A stretch of DNA of 64,000 nt, taken from positions 7,502,001-7,566,000 of the forward strand of contig NZ_CP108053.1 in the NCBI RefSeq assembly GCF_036173105.1. Direction: 5' to 3'. This document shows, in pieces, positions 24,943-32,624 of the stretch. Below the pieces are notes generated by a model. It ran no database searches, was not told the origin of the DNA, and saw nothing but the letters and a program-made list of their open reading frames with translations. The position numbers and the translations under genes were made by a program. The stretch is from Streptomyces sp. NBC_00287. GTDB taxonomy: Bacteria; Actinomycetota; Actinomycetes; Streptomycetales; Streptomycetaceae. Every line of letters begins with the position of its first letter. Within the stretch, counting starts at the first letter, position 1.

Positions 24943-25791
24943 ATGATCCTCGTGACAGGTGCTACGGGCACCATCGGCAGTGAACTCGTACGACAGCTCG
25001 CGGCGCGCGGCGAGAAGGTGCGCGCCCTGACCCGGGAGCCGGCGAAGGCCCATATGCCCTCGGGGGTGGAGGTGGTGCGCGGGGACTACCTGGACCCGGG
25101 TTCCCTGGAGGGGGCGATGTCGGGGGTGACGGCCGCGTTCCTGCTGGGCGCACCCGGTCCGGATTCCCGGCACGACCAGCACCTGGTGGCGGCGGCAGTT
25201 GCGGCGGGCGTGCACCGGTTGGTGAAGCTCTCCGCGATCGGGACGGGTGATCCGGACGTCGGTCCTGGTGGCGCCTGGCACGTGCCCGGTGAGCAGGCGG
25301 TGCGGGACAGCGGCACCGAGTGGACCATCCTGCGGCCCTCGTCCTTCGCCTCGAACACGCTCAGCTGGGCGCAGGCCGTCAAGCAGGGCGAGCCGGTGCC
25401 GAACATGACCGGTGACGGGGTCTCGGGGGTGATCGATCCGCGGGACATCTCCGAGGTTGCGGCACGGATCCTCGTGGACGGGGGGCACGCGGGGCGGACG
25501 TACACCCTGACCGGGCCGGAGACGATCAGCGTCCCTGGACAGGCTGCCGTACTCGCTTCGGTCCTCGGCCGGACGATCACCACGCAGGACCTCTCGCCGG
25601 ACGAGACACGCGACCACCTGCTCACCGTGTGGGGCTTCGACGAGGCCCAGGCGGCGGGCATCCTGTCCGGCACCGCCTTCGTCCGCGCCGGCGGCAACGC
25701 GATCGTCACCGAGGACGTACCCCAACTGCTGGGCAAGCGGGCTCGGACGTACCGGGAGTGGGCCGAGGAGCACAAGGAGGCGTTCGCGTAG
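24943..25791 (+). CDS. NmrA-like NAD(P)-binding reductase
   Basis: 282 aa, an atypical short-chain dehydrogenase. The Rossmann motif is VTGATGTIGSELV at the N-terminus. No Tyr-x3-Lys pair is evident, as in NmrA/HSCARG relatives. It may act on quinones or as a redox sensor; its substrate cannot be told from sequence. The ATG at 24943-24945 has no strong ribosome site. Divergently transcribed from the AraC gene. Confidence 0.8.
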   Translation: MILVTGATGTIGSELVRQLAARGEKVRALTREPAKAHMPSGVEVVRGDYLDPGSLEGAMSGVTAAFLLGAPGPDSRHDQHLVAAAVAAGVHRLVKLSAIGTGDPDVGPGGAWHVPGEQAVRDSGTEWTILRPSSFASNTLSWAQAVKQGEPVPNMTGDGVSGVIDPRDISEVAARILVDGGHAGRTYTLTGPETISVPGQAAVLASVLGRTITTQDLSPDETRDHLLTVWGFDEAQAAGILSGTAFVRAGGNAIVTEDVPQLLGKRARTYREWAEEHKEAFA

Positions 25792-25826
25792 CTGCGGGCA
25801 GTCGTGCCGCTGGGGCGGCACAGGTG

Positions 25827-27251
25827 TCAGTCCCGGGGCCGAAGGACAGCGGCCGCCAGCAGCAGCGCCCCCGCGGCCACGAGGGCAGCCATCCGGAAGG
25901 CCAGCTGGTACCCCTCAGCCGTGGCCGACAGCATCTCGGCACCGTCCGCCACGAGCCCCTCCGTGTGGCCGGCCGCCAGCACCGACAGCACCGCCAGCCC
26001 CAGCGAACCACCCACCACCTGCGTGGTGTTGAACAGTCCGGACGCAGCCCCCGCGTCCTCCTCCCGAGCCCCCGACATCGCCAGCCCCGTCAGCGCGGGC
26101 ATCGCCGCCGCGAACCCGACCGACAGCAGGAGCATCGCCGGAAGGACGTCCACCGCGTACGAACCCCCCGCCGGCGCCCGCCCCAACAGCCCCATGCCCA
26201 CGGTGATCAGCGCCAGCCCCACCAACAGCACCCGATACGCCCCGTACCGCCCCACAACCCGCGCCGACAACCCCAGCATCAGCACCCCGATCACGATCGG
26301 AGCCGGGAGAAACGCCGTCCCGGTCAGCAGCTCCCCGTACCCCAGCACCCGCTGGATGTACAGCGCCCCGATGAACTGGAAGCCGTACATCGTCGCGATC
26401 ATCAGGATCTGGACCGCGTTCGCCCCGGCCAGGAGCCGAGACCCGAACAGCCGCAGTCGCAGCAACGGCCGAGCGGCCCGCGCCTGCCGGAGGGTGAATC
26501 CCAGGAACAGTGCCAGAGCCGGCAGCGCCATCAACAGCGTTTCGTTGAGCCCTCGTTCACCCGCCCCCACGATCACGTACACCGTCAGCATCAGCGCCCC
26601 CGTCACCAGCGCCGCCCCCGGATAGTCCGCGCCCTTCCCCAGCCCGGCCCCCGGCTCCCGGTCCAGCACCCGCACCGCGGCCACCCACGACACCACCCCG
26701 ATCGGCAGGTTGATCAGAAAGATCCAGTGCCAGTTCAGCGCCTCGGTCAACGCCCCGCCGAGAAAGGTGCCGAGCGCCCCACCGGCCGCCCCCACCGCAC
26801 TGAACACCGCGATGGCCCGGGCCTGTTCACGAGGCTCGGGGAACAACGACACCAGCATCCCCAGCACCACGGCGGTCGTCATCGCCCCGCCGACACCCTG
26901 CAACGCACGCGCGGCGATCAGCGCGCCCTGGGACGACGCCACCCCGCACCACACCGACGCCACCGTGAACACCGCAAGCCCGGCCGTGAACATCCGCTTG
27001 CGCCCGACCAGATCACCGAGCCGCCCCGCCAGCAGCAACAGCCCGCCGAAGGGGATCAGATAGGCGTTGACCACCCACGCAAGGCCCGACGCCGTAAAGC
27101 CGAGGTCGCTCTGGATGGCCGGCATCGCCACCGTCACGATGTTGCCGTCCAGGATGGTCATCAGCGTCCCCGCGCAGAGGATCATCAGGGACACCCAGCG
27201 GGAGTACGTGCGTTGCGTCGCCCGTGACCGGGACTCGATGATGGCCGTCAT
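25827..27251 (-). CDS. MFS multidrug exporter (DHA2, 14 TM)
   Basis: 474 aa, with about 14 hydrophobic segments. Conserved features are MTILDGNIVTVAMPAIQ in helix 1, the loop 2-3 motif GRLGDLVGRKRMF, and ALQGVGGAMTTAVVLG. This is the EmrB/QacA pattern of proton-driven drug efflux. The ATG at 27249-27251 is preceded by GGAGG. It is divergent from the HxlR-type regulator gene 101 bp away, and that regulator probably controls it. Confidence 0.88.
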   Translation of the reverse strand: MTAIIESRSRATQRTYSRWVSLMILCAGTLMTILDGNIVTVAMPAIQSDLGFTASGLAWVVNAYLIPFGGLLLLAGRLGDLVGRKRMFTAGLAVFTVASVWCGVASSQGALIAARALQGVGGAMTTAVVLGMLVSLFPEPREQARAIAVFSAVGAAGGALGTFLGGALTEALNWHWIFLINLPIGVVSWVAAVRVLDREPGAGLGKGADYPGAALVTGALMLTVYVIVGAGERGLNETLLMALPALALFLGFTLRQARAARPLLRLRLFGSRLLAGANAVQILMIATMYGFQFIGALYIQRVLGYGELLTGTAFLPAPIVIGVLMLGLSARVVGRYGAYRVLLVGLALITVGMGLLGRAPAGGSYAVDVLPAMLLLSVGFAAAMPALTGLAMSGAREEDAGAASGLFNTTQVVGGSLGLAVLSVLAAGHTEGLVADGAEMLSATAEGYQLAFRMAALVAAGALLLAAAVLRPRD

Positions 27252-27290
27252 GACGGCATCGCCTCCGTGTTCTTCCAGGATTCCAAAGGT

Positions 27291-27318
27291 GCACGACTTG
27301 TAACGGGCAACATCGTGC
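27291..27318. promoter_or_regulatory. candidate operator between MFS and HxlR genes
   Basis: An imperfect inverted repeat has arms GCACGA (27291-27296) and TCGTGC (27313-27318), with inner TTG/CAA offset by one base. It is in the right place for autoregulation of the HxlR gene and control of the exporter. Weak by eye. Confidence 0.35.
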
Positions 27319-27352
27319 GGAACCATGGAGGCCGGCGTAAGGAGGCAGTTGG

Positions 27353-27748
27353 ATGTCCCAGAGGAACACCGGTGTTACCGCGCAGGTCGTGAACGCGCAC
27401 GCCTGCCCCGTCCGGGAAGTTCTTGACAGGGTCGCCGGAAAATGGAGCGTGCAGATCCTGGTGGCCGCCGCCCACGGCCCCATCCGCTTCACGGAGTTGG
27501 AGCGCAGCATCGAGGGCATCAGCCGCCGCATGCTGACGCTCACCCTGCGCAATCTGGAGCGCGACGGCCTCGTCACGCGCACCGTGCACCCGACGGTGCC
27601 GCCGAAGGTGGAGTACGAACTCACCCCACAGGCCCGCGAGTTGCACGAGACCCTGCAACGCCTCACCGACTGGGCCGAGCGCAACCGGGTGTACATCGCC
27701 GAGTCGAGGGCGGCCTACGACGAGGAGCACACGCCGGAGCTGGTGTGA
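27353..27748 (+). CDS. HxlR-family transcriptional regulator
   Basis: 131 aa. The HxlR signature is CPVREVLDRVAGKWSVQILV near residues 18-37, followed by the winged helix (RFTELERSIEGISRRMLTLT, then LRNLERDGLVTR). The single N-terminal Cys is conserved in many HxlR proteins. Some members sense electrophiles through it. AAGGAGG precedes the ATG at 27353-27355. Divergent from the MFS exporter gene. Confidence 0.9.
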   Translation: MSQRNTGVTAQVVNAHACPVREVLDRVAGKWSVQILVAAAHGPIRFTELERSIEGISRRMLTLTLRNLERDGLVTRTVHPTVPPKVEYELTPQARELHETLQRLTDWAERNRVYIAESRAAYDEEHTPELV

Positions 27749-27759
27749 TCCACAGAGCT

Positions 27760-28182
27760 CTACAGGCCGAACAGCGCGGGATCCGAGGCGAGTTCCTTGA
27801 AGTAGTCCTGCGGATCGGCGATCAGCTTGCGTGACGTGAGATCCAGCAGCCCGCCGACTGCCGTGATCTCCGCCGCCACCGTGCCGTCCGTCTTCGTGAT
27901 CGTCTGCCGCATCCGGAAGGTCTTGCCCTCGCCCCACTCGAAGGCGCAGGTCACTTCGACCTCGTCCCCGGCGAGCAGCTCCCGCTGGTAGCGGATGGTC
28001 GTCTCCAGGGCGACCGGACCCACACCCTTGCCGATCAGTCCGGCCTGGGTGATACCGGCGGCCCGCAGCATCGACCAGCGGGCGTGCTCCGCGTAATTGA
28101 GGTACACGGCCTGGTTGAGATGCCCCTGCACATCCGTCTCGTACCCACGGACGGTCACCGGAACGGAGAACGGCTCGGTCAC
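27760..28182 (-). CDS. acyl-CoA thioesterase (4HBT hotdog fold)
   Basis: 140 aa. YETDVQGHLNQAVYLNYAEH is the hotdog-fold 4-hydroxybenzoyl-CoA thioesterase motif with the catalytic Asp. It would hydrolyse a short- or medium-chain acyl-CoA. Substrate unknown. The GTG at 28180-28182 was chosen because GAAAGGA sits 6-7 nt upstream. A longer start at 28230 has no such site. Confidence 0.8.
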   Translation of the reverse strand: MTEPFSVPVTVRGYETDVQGHLNQAVYLNYAEHARWSMLRAAGITQAGLIGKGVGPVALETTIRYQRELLAGDEVEVTCAFEWGEGKTFRMRQTITKTDGTVAAEITAVGGLLDLTSRKLIADPQDYFKELASDPALFGL

Positions 28183-28237
28183 GATTTTCCTTTCGTGTGC
28201 CACGCTTCTCGGTCGCTCCGATCCTGACATGTGCCAC

Positions 28238-28870
28238 CTACGTCCGGCGCGGGGAAGCCAGCAAATATCGCGCGCGCTTACGAGGATCCGTGTGCTCGCC
28301 GACCTGCCAGCCCGCCTTCTCCAGCGTCACCGCGCATGCGCGCAGGCCCTCGGCGTCCGGCTGGTGCACCGCCACCGCCTCCGGCTGCGGGGTCGCGCGC
28401 ACCCGGTACCCGGCGCCGTCCGGCCCGTCCGGCGGGTGTCCGGCCGCCTCCAGCGCGAGTGCGGCGGCTTGCACCAGATGCGTCCGCTCCCACCCGCACG
28501 GCCGATCCGTCGCCCCGTCCGGATTGGTCATCCGGCGCAGCTCCACCAGCCCTTCCCAGGCGCTGCGCACCTCGCGCACCCGGGCCGGCCCGGCCGGAGG
28601 CGGCTCCTCCTCGCCGCCGATCCGGGCGGCGAACACCCCGGACTCGGACGCGGCGGCGGGCGGCTCCACGGCCGTGGCGCCCGCCGCCTCCCGTATCCGA
28701 TGCCCCGCCGGAGTCAGAAAGTGATCGTGCGGCGGCCGTGGATGCCGGAAGGCGAGCCCCCGCTGCACCAGGGCCGCGAGCTGAGTCTCCGTACCACTGA
28801 CGAGTCGCCCGGTGACCGGGTCGGCGGCGTCGATCACCCGCCGCTGTGCGGCGGTCGGCGGACGTGTCAC
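28238..28870 (-). CDS. conserved hypothetical protein
   Basis: 210 aa. I do not recognise the family. The first 60 residues resemble a winged-helix-like segment (TAAQRRVIDAADPVTGRLVS, TQLAALVQRGLAFRHP). The remainder is Pro/Ala-rich with no membrane segment or Cys cluster. GGAAGGGG precedes the GTG at 28868-28870. A longer frame to 28930 would overlap the upstream gene. It lies 40 bp after the histidine phosphatase gene on the same strand and may share its transcript. Confidence 0.6.
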   Translation of the reverse strand: MTRPPTAAQRRVIDAADPVTGRLVSGTETQLAALVQRGLAFRHPRPPHDHFLTPAGHRIREAAGATAVEPPAAASESGVFAARIGGEEEPPPAGPARVREVRSAWEGLVELRRMTNPDGATDRPCGWERTHLVQAAALALEAAGHPPDGPDGAGYRVRATPQPEAVAVHQPDAEGLRACAVTLEKAGWQVGEHTDPRKRARYLLASPRRT

Positions 28871-28910
28871 GGCGGGCCCCCTTCCAGCAGACTTCCCACC
28901 GCTTCGAAGG

Positions 28911-29510
28911 CTACGACCCGGGTCTGACATTCCACCCCGCGATCACCGGCCGCCCGTGCTCGGTGCTCAGCCGGCACACGGTCCCGGTGGCCAGCTGGAA
29001 CAGCGCCCCGTCCGCCGGCGGCAGCCCGAGCCGACGGGCGGTGAGCACCCGGAGAACATGGCCGTGGGCCACCAGGACCACGACCCCCTCCGTGTTGGCG
29101 AGCGCGGCGTCGACCTTGGCGAGCATCCGGTCGGCGCGCTCGCCCACCTGCTGCGGACTCTCGCCGGGATGCTCCGGCGGCCCCGGCGCGACCCCGTCGG
29201 TGAACAGGAACCAGCCGGGCCGCTCACGCTGGATCTCGACGGTGGTGACGCCCTCGTATCCGCCGTAGTCCCACTCCCGCAGATCCGGATCGATCCGCGT
29301 CTCCGTCAACCCGATCAGCAGGGCGGTCTCCCGCGCCCGCTGGAGCGGGCTGACGAACGCGGCCCCGATCCGGTGCGAGCGGATCAGCGGCACCAGCCGC
29401 CGCGCCTCCTCCCGCCCGTGCTCGGTCAGCGGCACGTCCGTCGACCCGGTGTGCCGCCCCGACCTGGACCAAGCGGTCTCACCGTGCCGCACGAGCAGAA
29501 GATCACCCAT
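28911..29510 (-). CDS. histidine phosphatase superfamily protein
   Basis: 199 aa. The catalytic phospho-acceptor motif is LLVRHGETAWS at residues 4-14. SPLQRARETALL holds the second Arg. The acid region is EWDYGGYEGVTT, and the second His is in VLVAHGHVLRVL. It is a cofactor-independent phosphomonoesterase of the phosphoglycerate-mutase fold. Substrate not deducible. A plausible promoter with a palindrome over its -35 lies upstream. Confidence 0.88.
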   Translation of the reverse strand: MGDLLLVRHGETAWSRSGRHTGSTDVPLTEHGREEARRLVPLIRSHRIGAAFVSPLQRARETALLIGLTETRIDPDLREWDYGGYEGVTTVEIQRERPGWFLFTDGVAPGPPEHPGESPQQVGERADRMLAKVDAALANTEGVVVLVAHGHVLRVLTARRLGLPPADGALFQLATGTVCRLSTEHGRPVIAGWNVRPGS

Positions 29511-29530
29511 AGCTCACAGGCTAACTAGTC

Positions 29531-29569
29531 AGATTAGCGATCTGTAGTTGCCAAGTGACAGAGTGTCAC
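29531..29569 (-). promoter_or_regulatory. phosphatase promoter with GTGACA-N3-TGTCAC palindrome
   Basis: GTGACAGAGTGTCAC (29555-29569) is a perfect 6-3-6 palindrome. On the minus strand its TGTCAC can serve as a -35, with an 18-bp spacer and -10 TAATCT (29531-29536). The start would be about 14 nt before the ATG. The binding protein is unknown. Confidence 0.5.
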
Positions 29570-29700
29570 ATGCACGCCCGGCGCCCAGGCGACGTCGGGC
29601 ACCCTCCTCGATGAGGCCGCGAGACCTCAACGACCAGCGTCCGGAGGGACGTGCCACGAGGGCTGGCGGCTCCCGCCGTTCAGTACCAGGGCATGAATGC

Positions 29701-29746
29701 GATTGGCTCATATCCCTGAGTAGCACTGGAGATCCCTAAGCCAATC
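29701..29746. repeat. GATTGGCT/AGCCAATC inverted repeat with internal direct repeat
   Basis: 8-bp arms lie at 29701-29708 and 29739-29746. ATCCCTGAG (29712-29720) recurs as ATCCCTAAG (29732-29740). The segment is clearly less GC-rich than its surroundings. Role unknown. Confidence 0.5.
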
Positions 29747-29778
29747 AGAGACGTTATGGGCCCAGCGCTCCGAATTCG

Positions 29779-29804
29779 GCCCCGCGCAGTCTCCTGTGCG
29801 GGGC
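29779..29804 (-). terminator. hairpin after aminotransferase
   Basis: GCCCCGCGCA (29779-29788) pairs with TGTGCGGGGC (29795-29804) with one mismatch, 65 nt downstream of the aminotransferase stop. Confidence 0.5.
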
Positions 29805-29868
29805 AGGCCGACCAGCCAGAAGGGCGTCGAGGGGGGCGGTCGCTCATGGGCGACGACCTACCCGCCCG

Positions 29869-31077
29869 CTACTGGCGGTATCCGCTCAGGAACCGCCCGA
29901 TCCGGCCGATCGCCGCCTCCAGGTCCTCCGCGTGCGGAAGGGTGAGGATGCGGAAGTGGTCGGGAGTCGGCCAGTTGAAGCCGGTTCCCTGCACCACCTG
30001 GATCTTCTCCCGCAGCAGCAGGTCCAGGACGAACTTCTCGTCGTCGTGGATCTTGTGGACCTTGGGGTCGAGGCGCGGGAACGCGTACAGCGAGCCCTTC
30101 GGCTTCACGCACGACACCCCGGGGATCTCGTTGAGCTTCTCCCAGGCCACGTTGCGCTGTTCGTGCAGGCGCCCGCCCGGCGCGGTCAGCTCGTTGATGG
30201 ACTGGCGGCCGCCGAGGGCGGCCTGGATGGCGTACTGCGCGGGCGCATTGGCGCACAGCCGCATGGAGGCCAGCATGGTCAGGCCCTCCAGGTAGTTCTT
30301 GGCGTGCTGCTTGGGGCCGGTCACTACCAGCCAGCCCGAGCGGAAGCCCGCCACCCGGTACGTCTTCGACAGACCGCAGAAGGTCAGCACGACCAGGTCG
30401 GGGGCGAGGGCCGCGGCCGAGTGGTGGACCGCGTCGTCGTACAGGATCTGGTCGTAGATCTCGTCCGCGAAGACCATCAGGCCGTGGCGGCGGGCGAGGT
30501 CGAGGATGCCCTCGATGATCTCCTTGGGGTAGACCGCGCCCGTGGGGTTGTTGGGGTTGATGATGACAACGGCCTTGGTGCGATCCGTGATCTTCGACGC
30601 CATGTCGTCCAGGTCCGGGTACCAGTCGGCCTGTTCGTCGCAGAGGTAGTGGACCGCCTTGCCGCCCGCGAGAGTTGTCACGGCCGTCCAGAGCGGGAAG
30701 TCCGGGGCCGGGATCAGGACCTCGTCGCCGTCCTCGACCAGCGCGGTCACCGCCATCGAGATCAGCTCGGAGATGCCGTTGCCGAGGAAGACGTCGTCGA
30801 CGCCGACCTCCAGGCCCAGGGTCTGGTAGCGCCCCGCGACGGCCCGGCGGGCGGAGAGGATGCCCCGGGAGTCGGTGTAGCCGTGTGCCTGGGGGAGCAT
30901 CCGGATCATGTCCTGGAGGATCTCCTCCGGCGCCTCGAAGCCGAAGAGCGCGGGGTTGCCGGTGTTCAGGCGCAGCACACTGTGGCCCGCCTTCTCCAGC
31001 GCGTCGGCGTGCTCGATCACCGGGCCGCGGATCTCGTAACAGACCTCGCTGAGCTTGTTCGACTGCCGGAACTCCAT
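29869..31077 (-). CDS. class I aminotransferase, alanine/aspartate type
   Basis: 402 aa, a fold-type I PLP enzyme. It shows LNTGNPALFGFEAP, the PNNPTGAVYP motif, the Asp/Tyr pair in FADEIYDQILYDD, and the PLP Lys in FCGLSKTYRVAGFRSGW. The sequence is closest in feel to AlaA-type glutamate-pyruvate aminotransferases, although databases often call these aspartate aminotransferase. GGAGGGG precedes the ATG at 31075-31077. Divergent from an HxlR regulator 82 bp away. Confidence 0.88.
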   Translation of the reverse strand: MEFRQSNKLSEVCYEIRGPVIEHADALEKAGHSVLRLNTGNPALFGFEAPEEILQDMIRMLPQAHGYTDSRGILSARRAVAGRYQTLGLEVGVDDVFLGNGISELISMAVTALVEDGDEVLIPAPDFPLWTAVTTLAGGKAVHYLCDEQADWYPDLDDMASKITDRTKAVVIINPNNPTGAVYPKEIIEGILDLARRHGLMVFADEIYDQILYDDAVHHSAAALAPDLVVLTFCGLSKTYRVAGFRSGWLVVTGPKQHAKNYLEGLTMLASMRLCANAPAQYAIQAALGGRQSINELTAPGGRLHEQRNVAWEKLNEIPGVSCVKPKGSLYAFPRLDPKVHKIHDDEKFVLDLLLREKIQVVQGTGFNWPTPDHFRILTLPHAEDLEAAIGRIGRFLSGYRQ

Positions 31078-31102
31078 GCGCCCCTCCAGATATCTGGTGT
31101 TG

Positions 31103-31138
31103 CTTGGTTTTACCAAGTTCGAGCTTGGAAAGTCCAAT
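31103..31138. promoter_or_regulatory. two tandem CTTGG-N5-CCAAG operators, 21 bp apart
   Basis: CTTGGTTTTACCAAG (31103-31117, perfect) and CTTGGAAAGTCCAAT (31124-31138, one mismatch at the end) lie between the aminotransferase and HxlR genes. The second overlaps the HxlR -35. They are likely bound by the divergent HxlR protein. Confidence 0.65.
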
Positions 31139-31159
31139 GACATGTCTAGACTGCGTCCC
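31125..31159 (+). promoter_or_regulatory. leaderless promoter of the 31160 HxlR gene
   Basis: -35 TTGGAA (31125-31130), a 16-bp spacer and -10 TAGACT (31147-31152) are followed after 7 nt by the ATG at 31160. Transcription should start at or within a base of the start codon. Confidence 0.6.
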
Positions 31160-31786
31160 ATGTCACCACGCCGAAGCTACGACCAGTACTGTTCCGCCGC
31201 CCGCGCCCTCGATGTCGTCGGCGACCGCTGGACCCTGCTGATCGTCCGCGAACTGCTGGCAGGGCCGCGCCGCTACACCGACCTGCACGCGGATCTGCCG
31301 GGCGTGAGCACCGACGTACTCGCCTCACGGCTGAAGGACATGGAGCGCGACGGGCTGACGACGCGCCGCCGACTGCCGCCGCCCGGAGCGGCCTATGTCT
31401 ACGAACTCACCGCACGTGGAAGGGAGTTGCTCCCGGTCCTCCAGGCGCTCGGGACATGGGGCCAGGCCGAGCTCGGCGAGCGCAGGCCGACCGACGCGGT
31501 GCGCGCACACTGGTTCGCGCTGCCGCTGCTGCGGGTTCTGGAGGGAGAGGGGCTCGTCGAAGTGCGGCTGGAGGAGGGGGAGTTCCATCTGTACGTCGGT
31601 GCGGAGGAGGGGCCCGTCTACGGCGACGGTCCCGCGCCCGGCGAGCCCGACGCCCGTCTTGCCCTGGACACCGACACCTGTACGGCCGTGGCGCGGGGGG
31701 AGTTGAGCGTGCCGGACGCGGTACGGGACGGGCGGATCACGGTGACCGGAGACGGGACGCTCGCCAAGGCGTTGCGGGAGGCATAG
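31160..31786 (+). CDS. HxlR-family regulator with C-terminal SCP2-like extension
   Basis: 208 aa. The winged helix is MSPRRSYDQYCSAARALDVV, then GDRWTLLIVRELLAGPRRYT and LASRLKDMERDGLTTRR. The C-terminal 100 residues form a separate domain ending in TVTGDGTLAKALREA, like the SCP2/sterol-carrier-type extension common in actinobacterial HxlR proteins, which may bind a hydrophobic ligand. The ATG at 31160 is preferred over one at 31142 because a clear promoter places the transcript start on it. Two operator-like repeats lie upstream. Confidence 0.82.
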   Translation: MSPRRSYDQYCSAARALDVVGDRWTLLIVRELLAGPRRYTDLHADLPGVSTDVLASRLKDMERDGLTTRRRLPPPGAAYVYELTARGRELLPVLQALGTWGQAELGERRPTDAVRAHWFALPLLRVLEGEGLVEVRLEEGEFHLYVGAEEGPVYGDGPAPGEPDARLALDTDTCTAVARGELSVPDAVRDGRITVTGDGTLAKALREA

Positions 31787-31801
31787 GGGAGGCATAGGGA
31801 A

Positions 31802-31831
31802 GGGCCCGCCGCACCGAAGCGCGACGGGCCC
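31802..31831. terminator. hairpin between convergent genes
   Basis: GGGCCCG (31802-31808) pairs with CGGGCCC (31825-31831) between the HxlR gene and the convergent envelope-protein gene. It could serve both directions. Confidence 0.45.
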
Positions 31832-31844
31832 CTGCCCGAACGGA

Positions 31845-32624
31845 TCAGACCCCCGGCGGTCGCCCCGACCCGCGCGTCAGCGCATACCCGCCGATGCCCG
31901 CCAGCGCGGCCAGCAGACCGCCCACCGCGGTCCACACCCAGCGGTCGGTCCACCAGCCGGACGACCAGCCGTCGTTCGGATCGATGCTGGAGAGCACGGC
32001 CGAACCCTCCTCCGAGTCCTCCGCCGAGTCCTCCGCCGAGTCCTCCGACGAGGACTTCATCGCGACACCCGGCACCAGCGGCTCCGCCAGCGAGCCGTCC
32101 ACCGCAGCCGCGCCGCCGATGTCCTTGGAGTCGACCTGGACCGAGGCGTCCACCGGCAGGCCCAGGTCGGACGTCGCGAGGTTCACCACGGTCAGCCGGA
32201 GGTAATACGTCCCCGGCAGCGGGTCGTTGGCCCACGGCTCCGACCAGGCGCGGACCGTACGCATGACGCAGGTCAGCTCCACGGACGCGGCGTCCGCGGC
32301 GGCGGTGCGCGTCTGGGCGCCGTACTGGCAGGCCTGGCGGCGCCGCAGTCCGTCGTAGACGTCGATCTGCCAGGTCTCGGCGGCGTGGGTCTCGGGGAGC
32401 TTCACCGTCGCCTTGACGGTGGGGCGCTGTCCGGCGTCCGCCGGGAACGACCAGTACAGGTAGTCACCGGCCGAGCCGCCGGCGGTGGCCTCCTGGCCCT
32501 GCTCGATCTCCGTCGCCGTACGGAAGGAGGTGCCCGCCTCGGTCGGCGCTTCGGCCGCGAGGGCGGGAGCCGCCGCGAGCCCCAGCATCAGCAGGGCCGT
32601 GCTCAGCGTACGTGTGATCCGCAT
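31845..32624 (-). CDS. secreted, C-terminally anchored envelope protein, partner of VWA protein
   Basis: 259 aa. The signal peptide MRITRTLSTALLMLGLAAAP is cleaved near ALAAEA. The beta-rich extracytoplasmic domain has two Cys (RRRQACQYG and VELTCVMRT). An acidic Ser/Glu/Asp repeat (SSEDSAEDSAEDSEEGS) follows. One C-terminal membrane helix (AVGGLLAALAGIGGYALT) ends in a short Arg tail. Function unknown. The ATG overlaps the VWA gene stop as TGATG, so the two are translationally coupled and probably form one surface complex. Confidence 0.7.
   Translation of the reverse strand: MRITRTLSTALLMLGLAAAPALAAEAPTEAGTSFRTATEIEQGQEATAGGSAGDYLYWSFPADAGQRPTVKATVKLPETHAAETWQIDVYDGLRRRQACQYGAQTRTAAADAASVELTCVMRTVRAWSEPWANDPLPGTYYLRLTVVNLATSDLGLPVDASVQVDSKDIGGAAAVDGSLAEPLVPGVAMKSSSEDSAEDSAEDSEEGSAVLSSIDPNDGWSSGWWTDRWVWTAVGGLLAALAGIGGYALTRGSGRPPGV

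Larger units (their letters stand above)
29511..29868. other. 358-bp gene-free stretch between aminotransferase and phosphatase genes
   Basis: No convincing coding frame is present. It holds the phosphatase promoter with its palindrome (29531-29569), a lower-GC 8-bp inverted repeat (29701-29746) and a terminator-like hairpin (29779-29804). The possible 65-aa frame on the minus strand (29529-29726) lacks family features and a good ribosome site. Confidence 0.7.

Noticed and set aside
29529..29726. 65-codon minus-strand frame in the phosphatase-aminotransferase gap
   Set aside because: No recognisable domain or convincing ribosome site. It spans a promoter and repeats.
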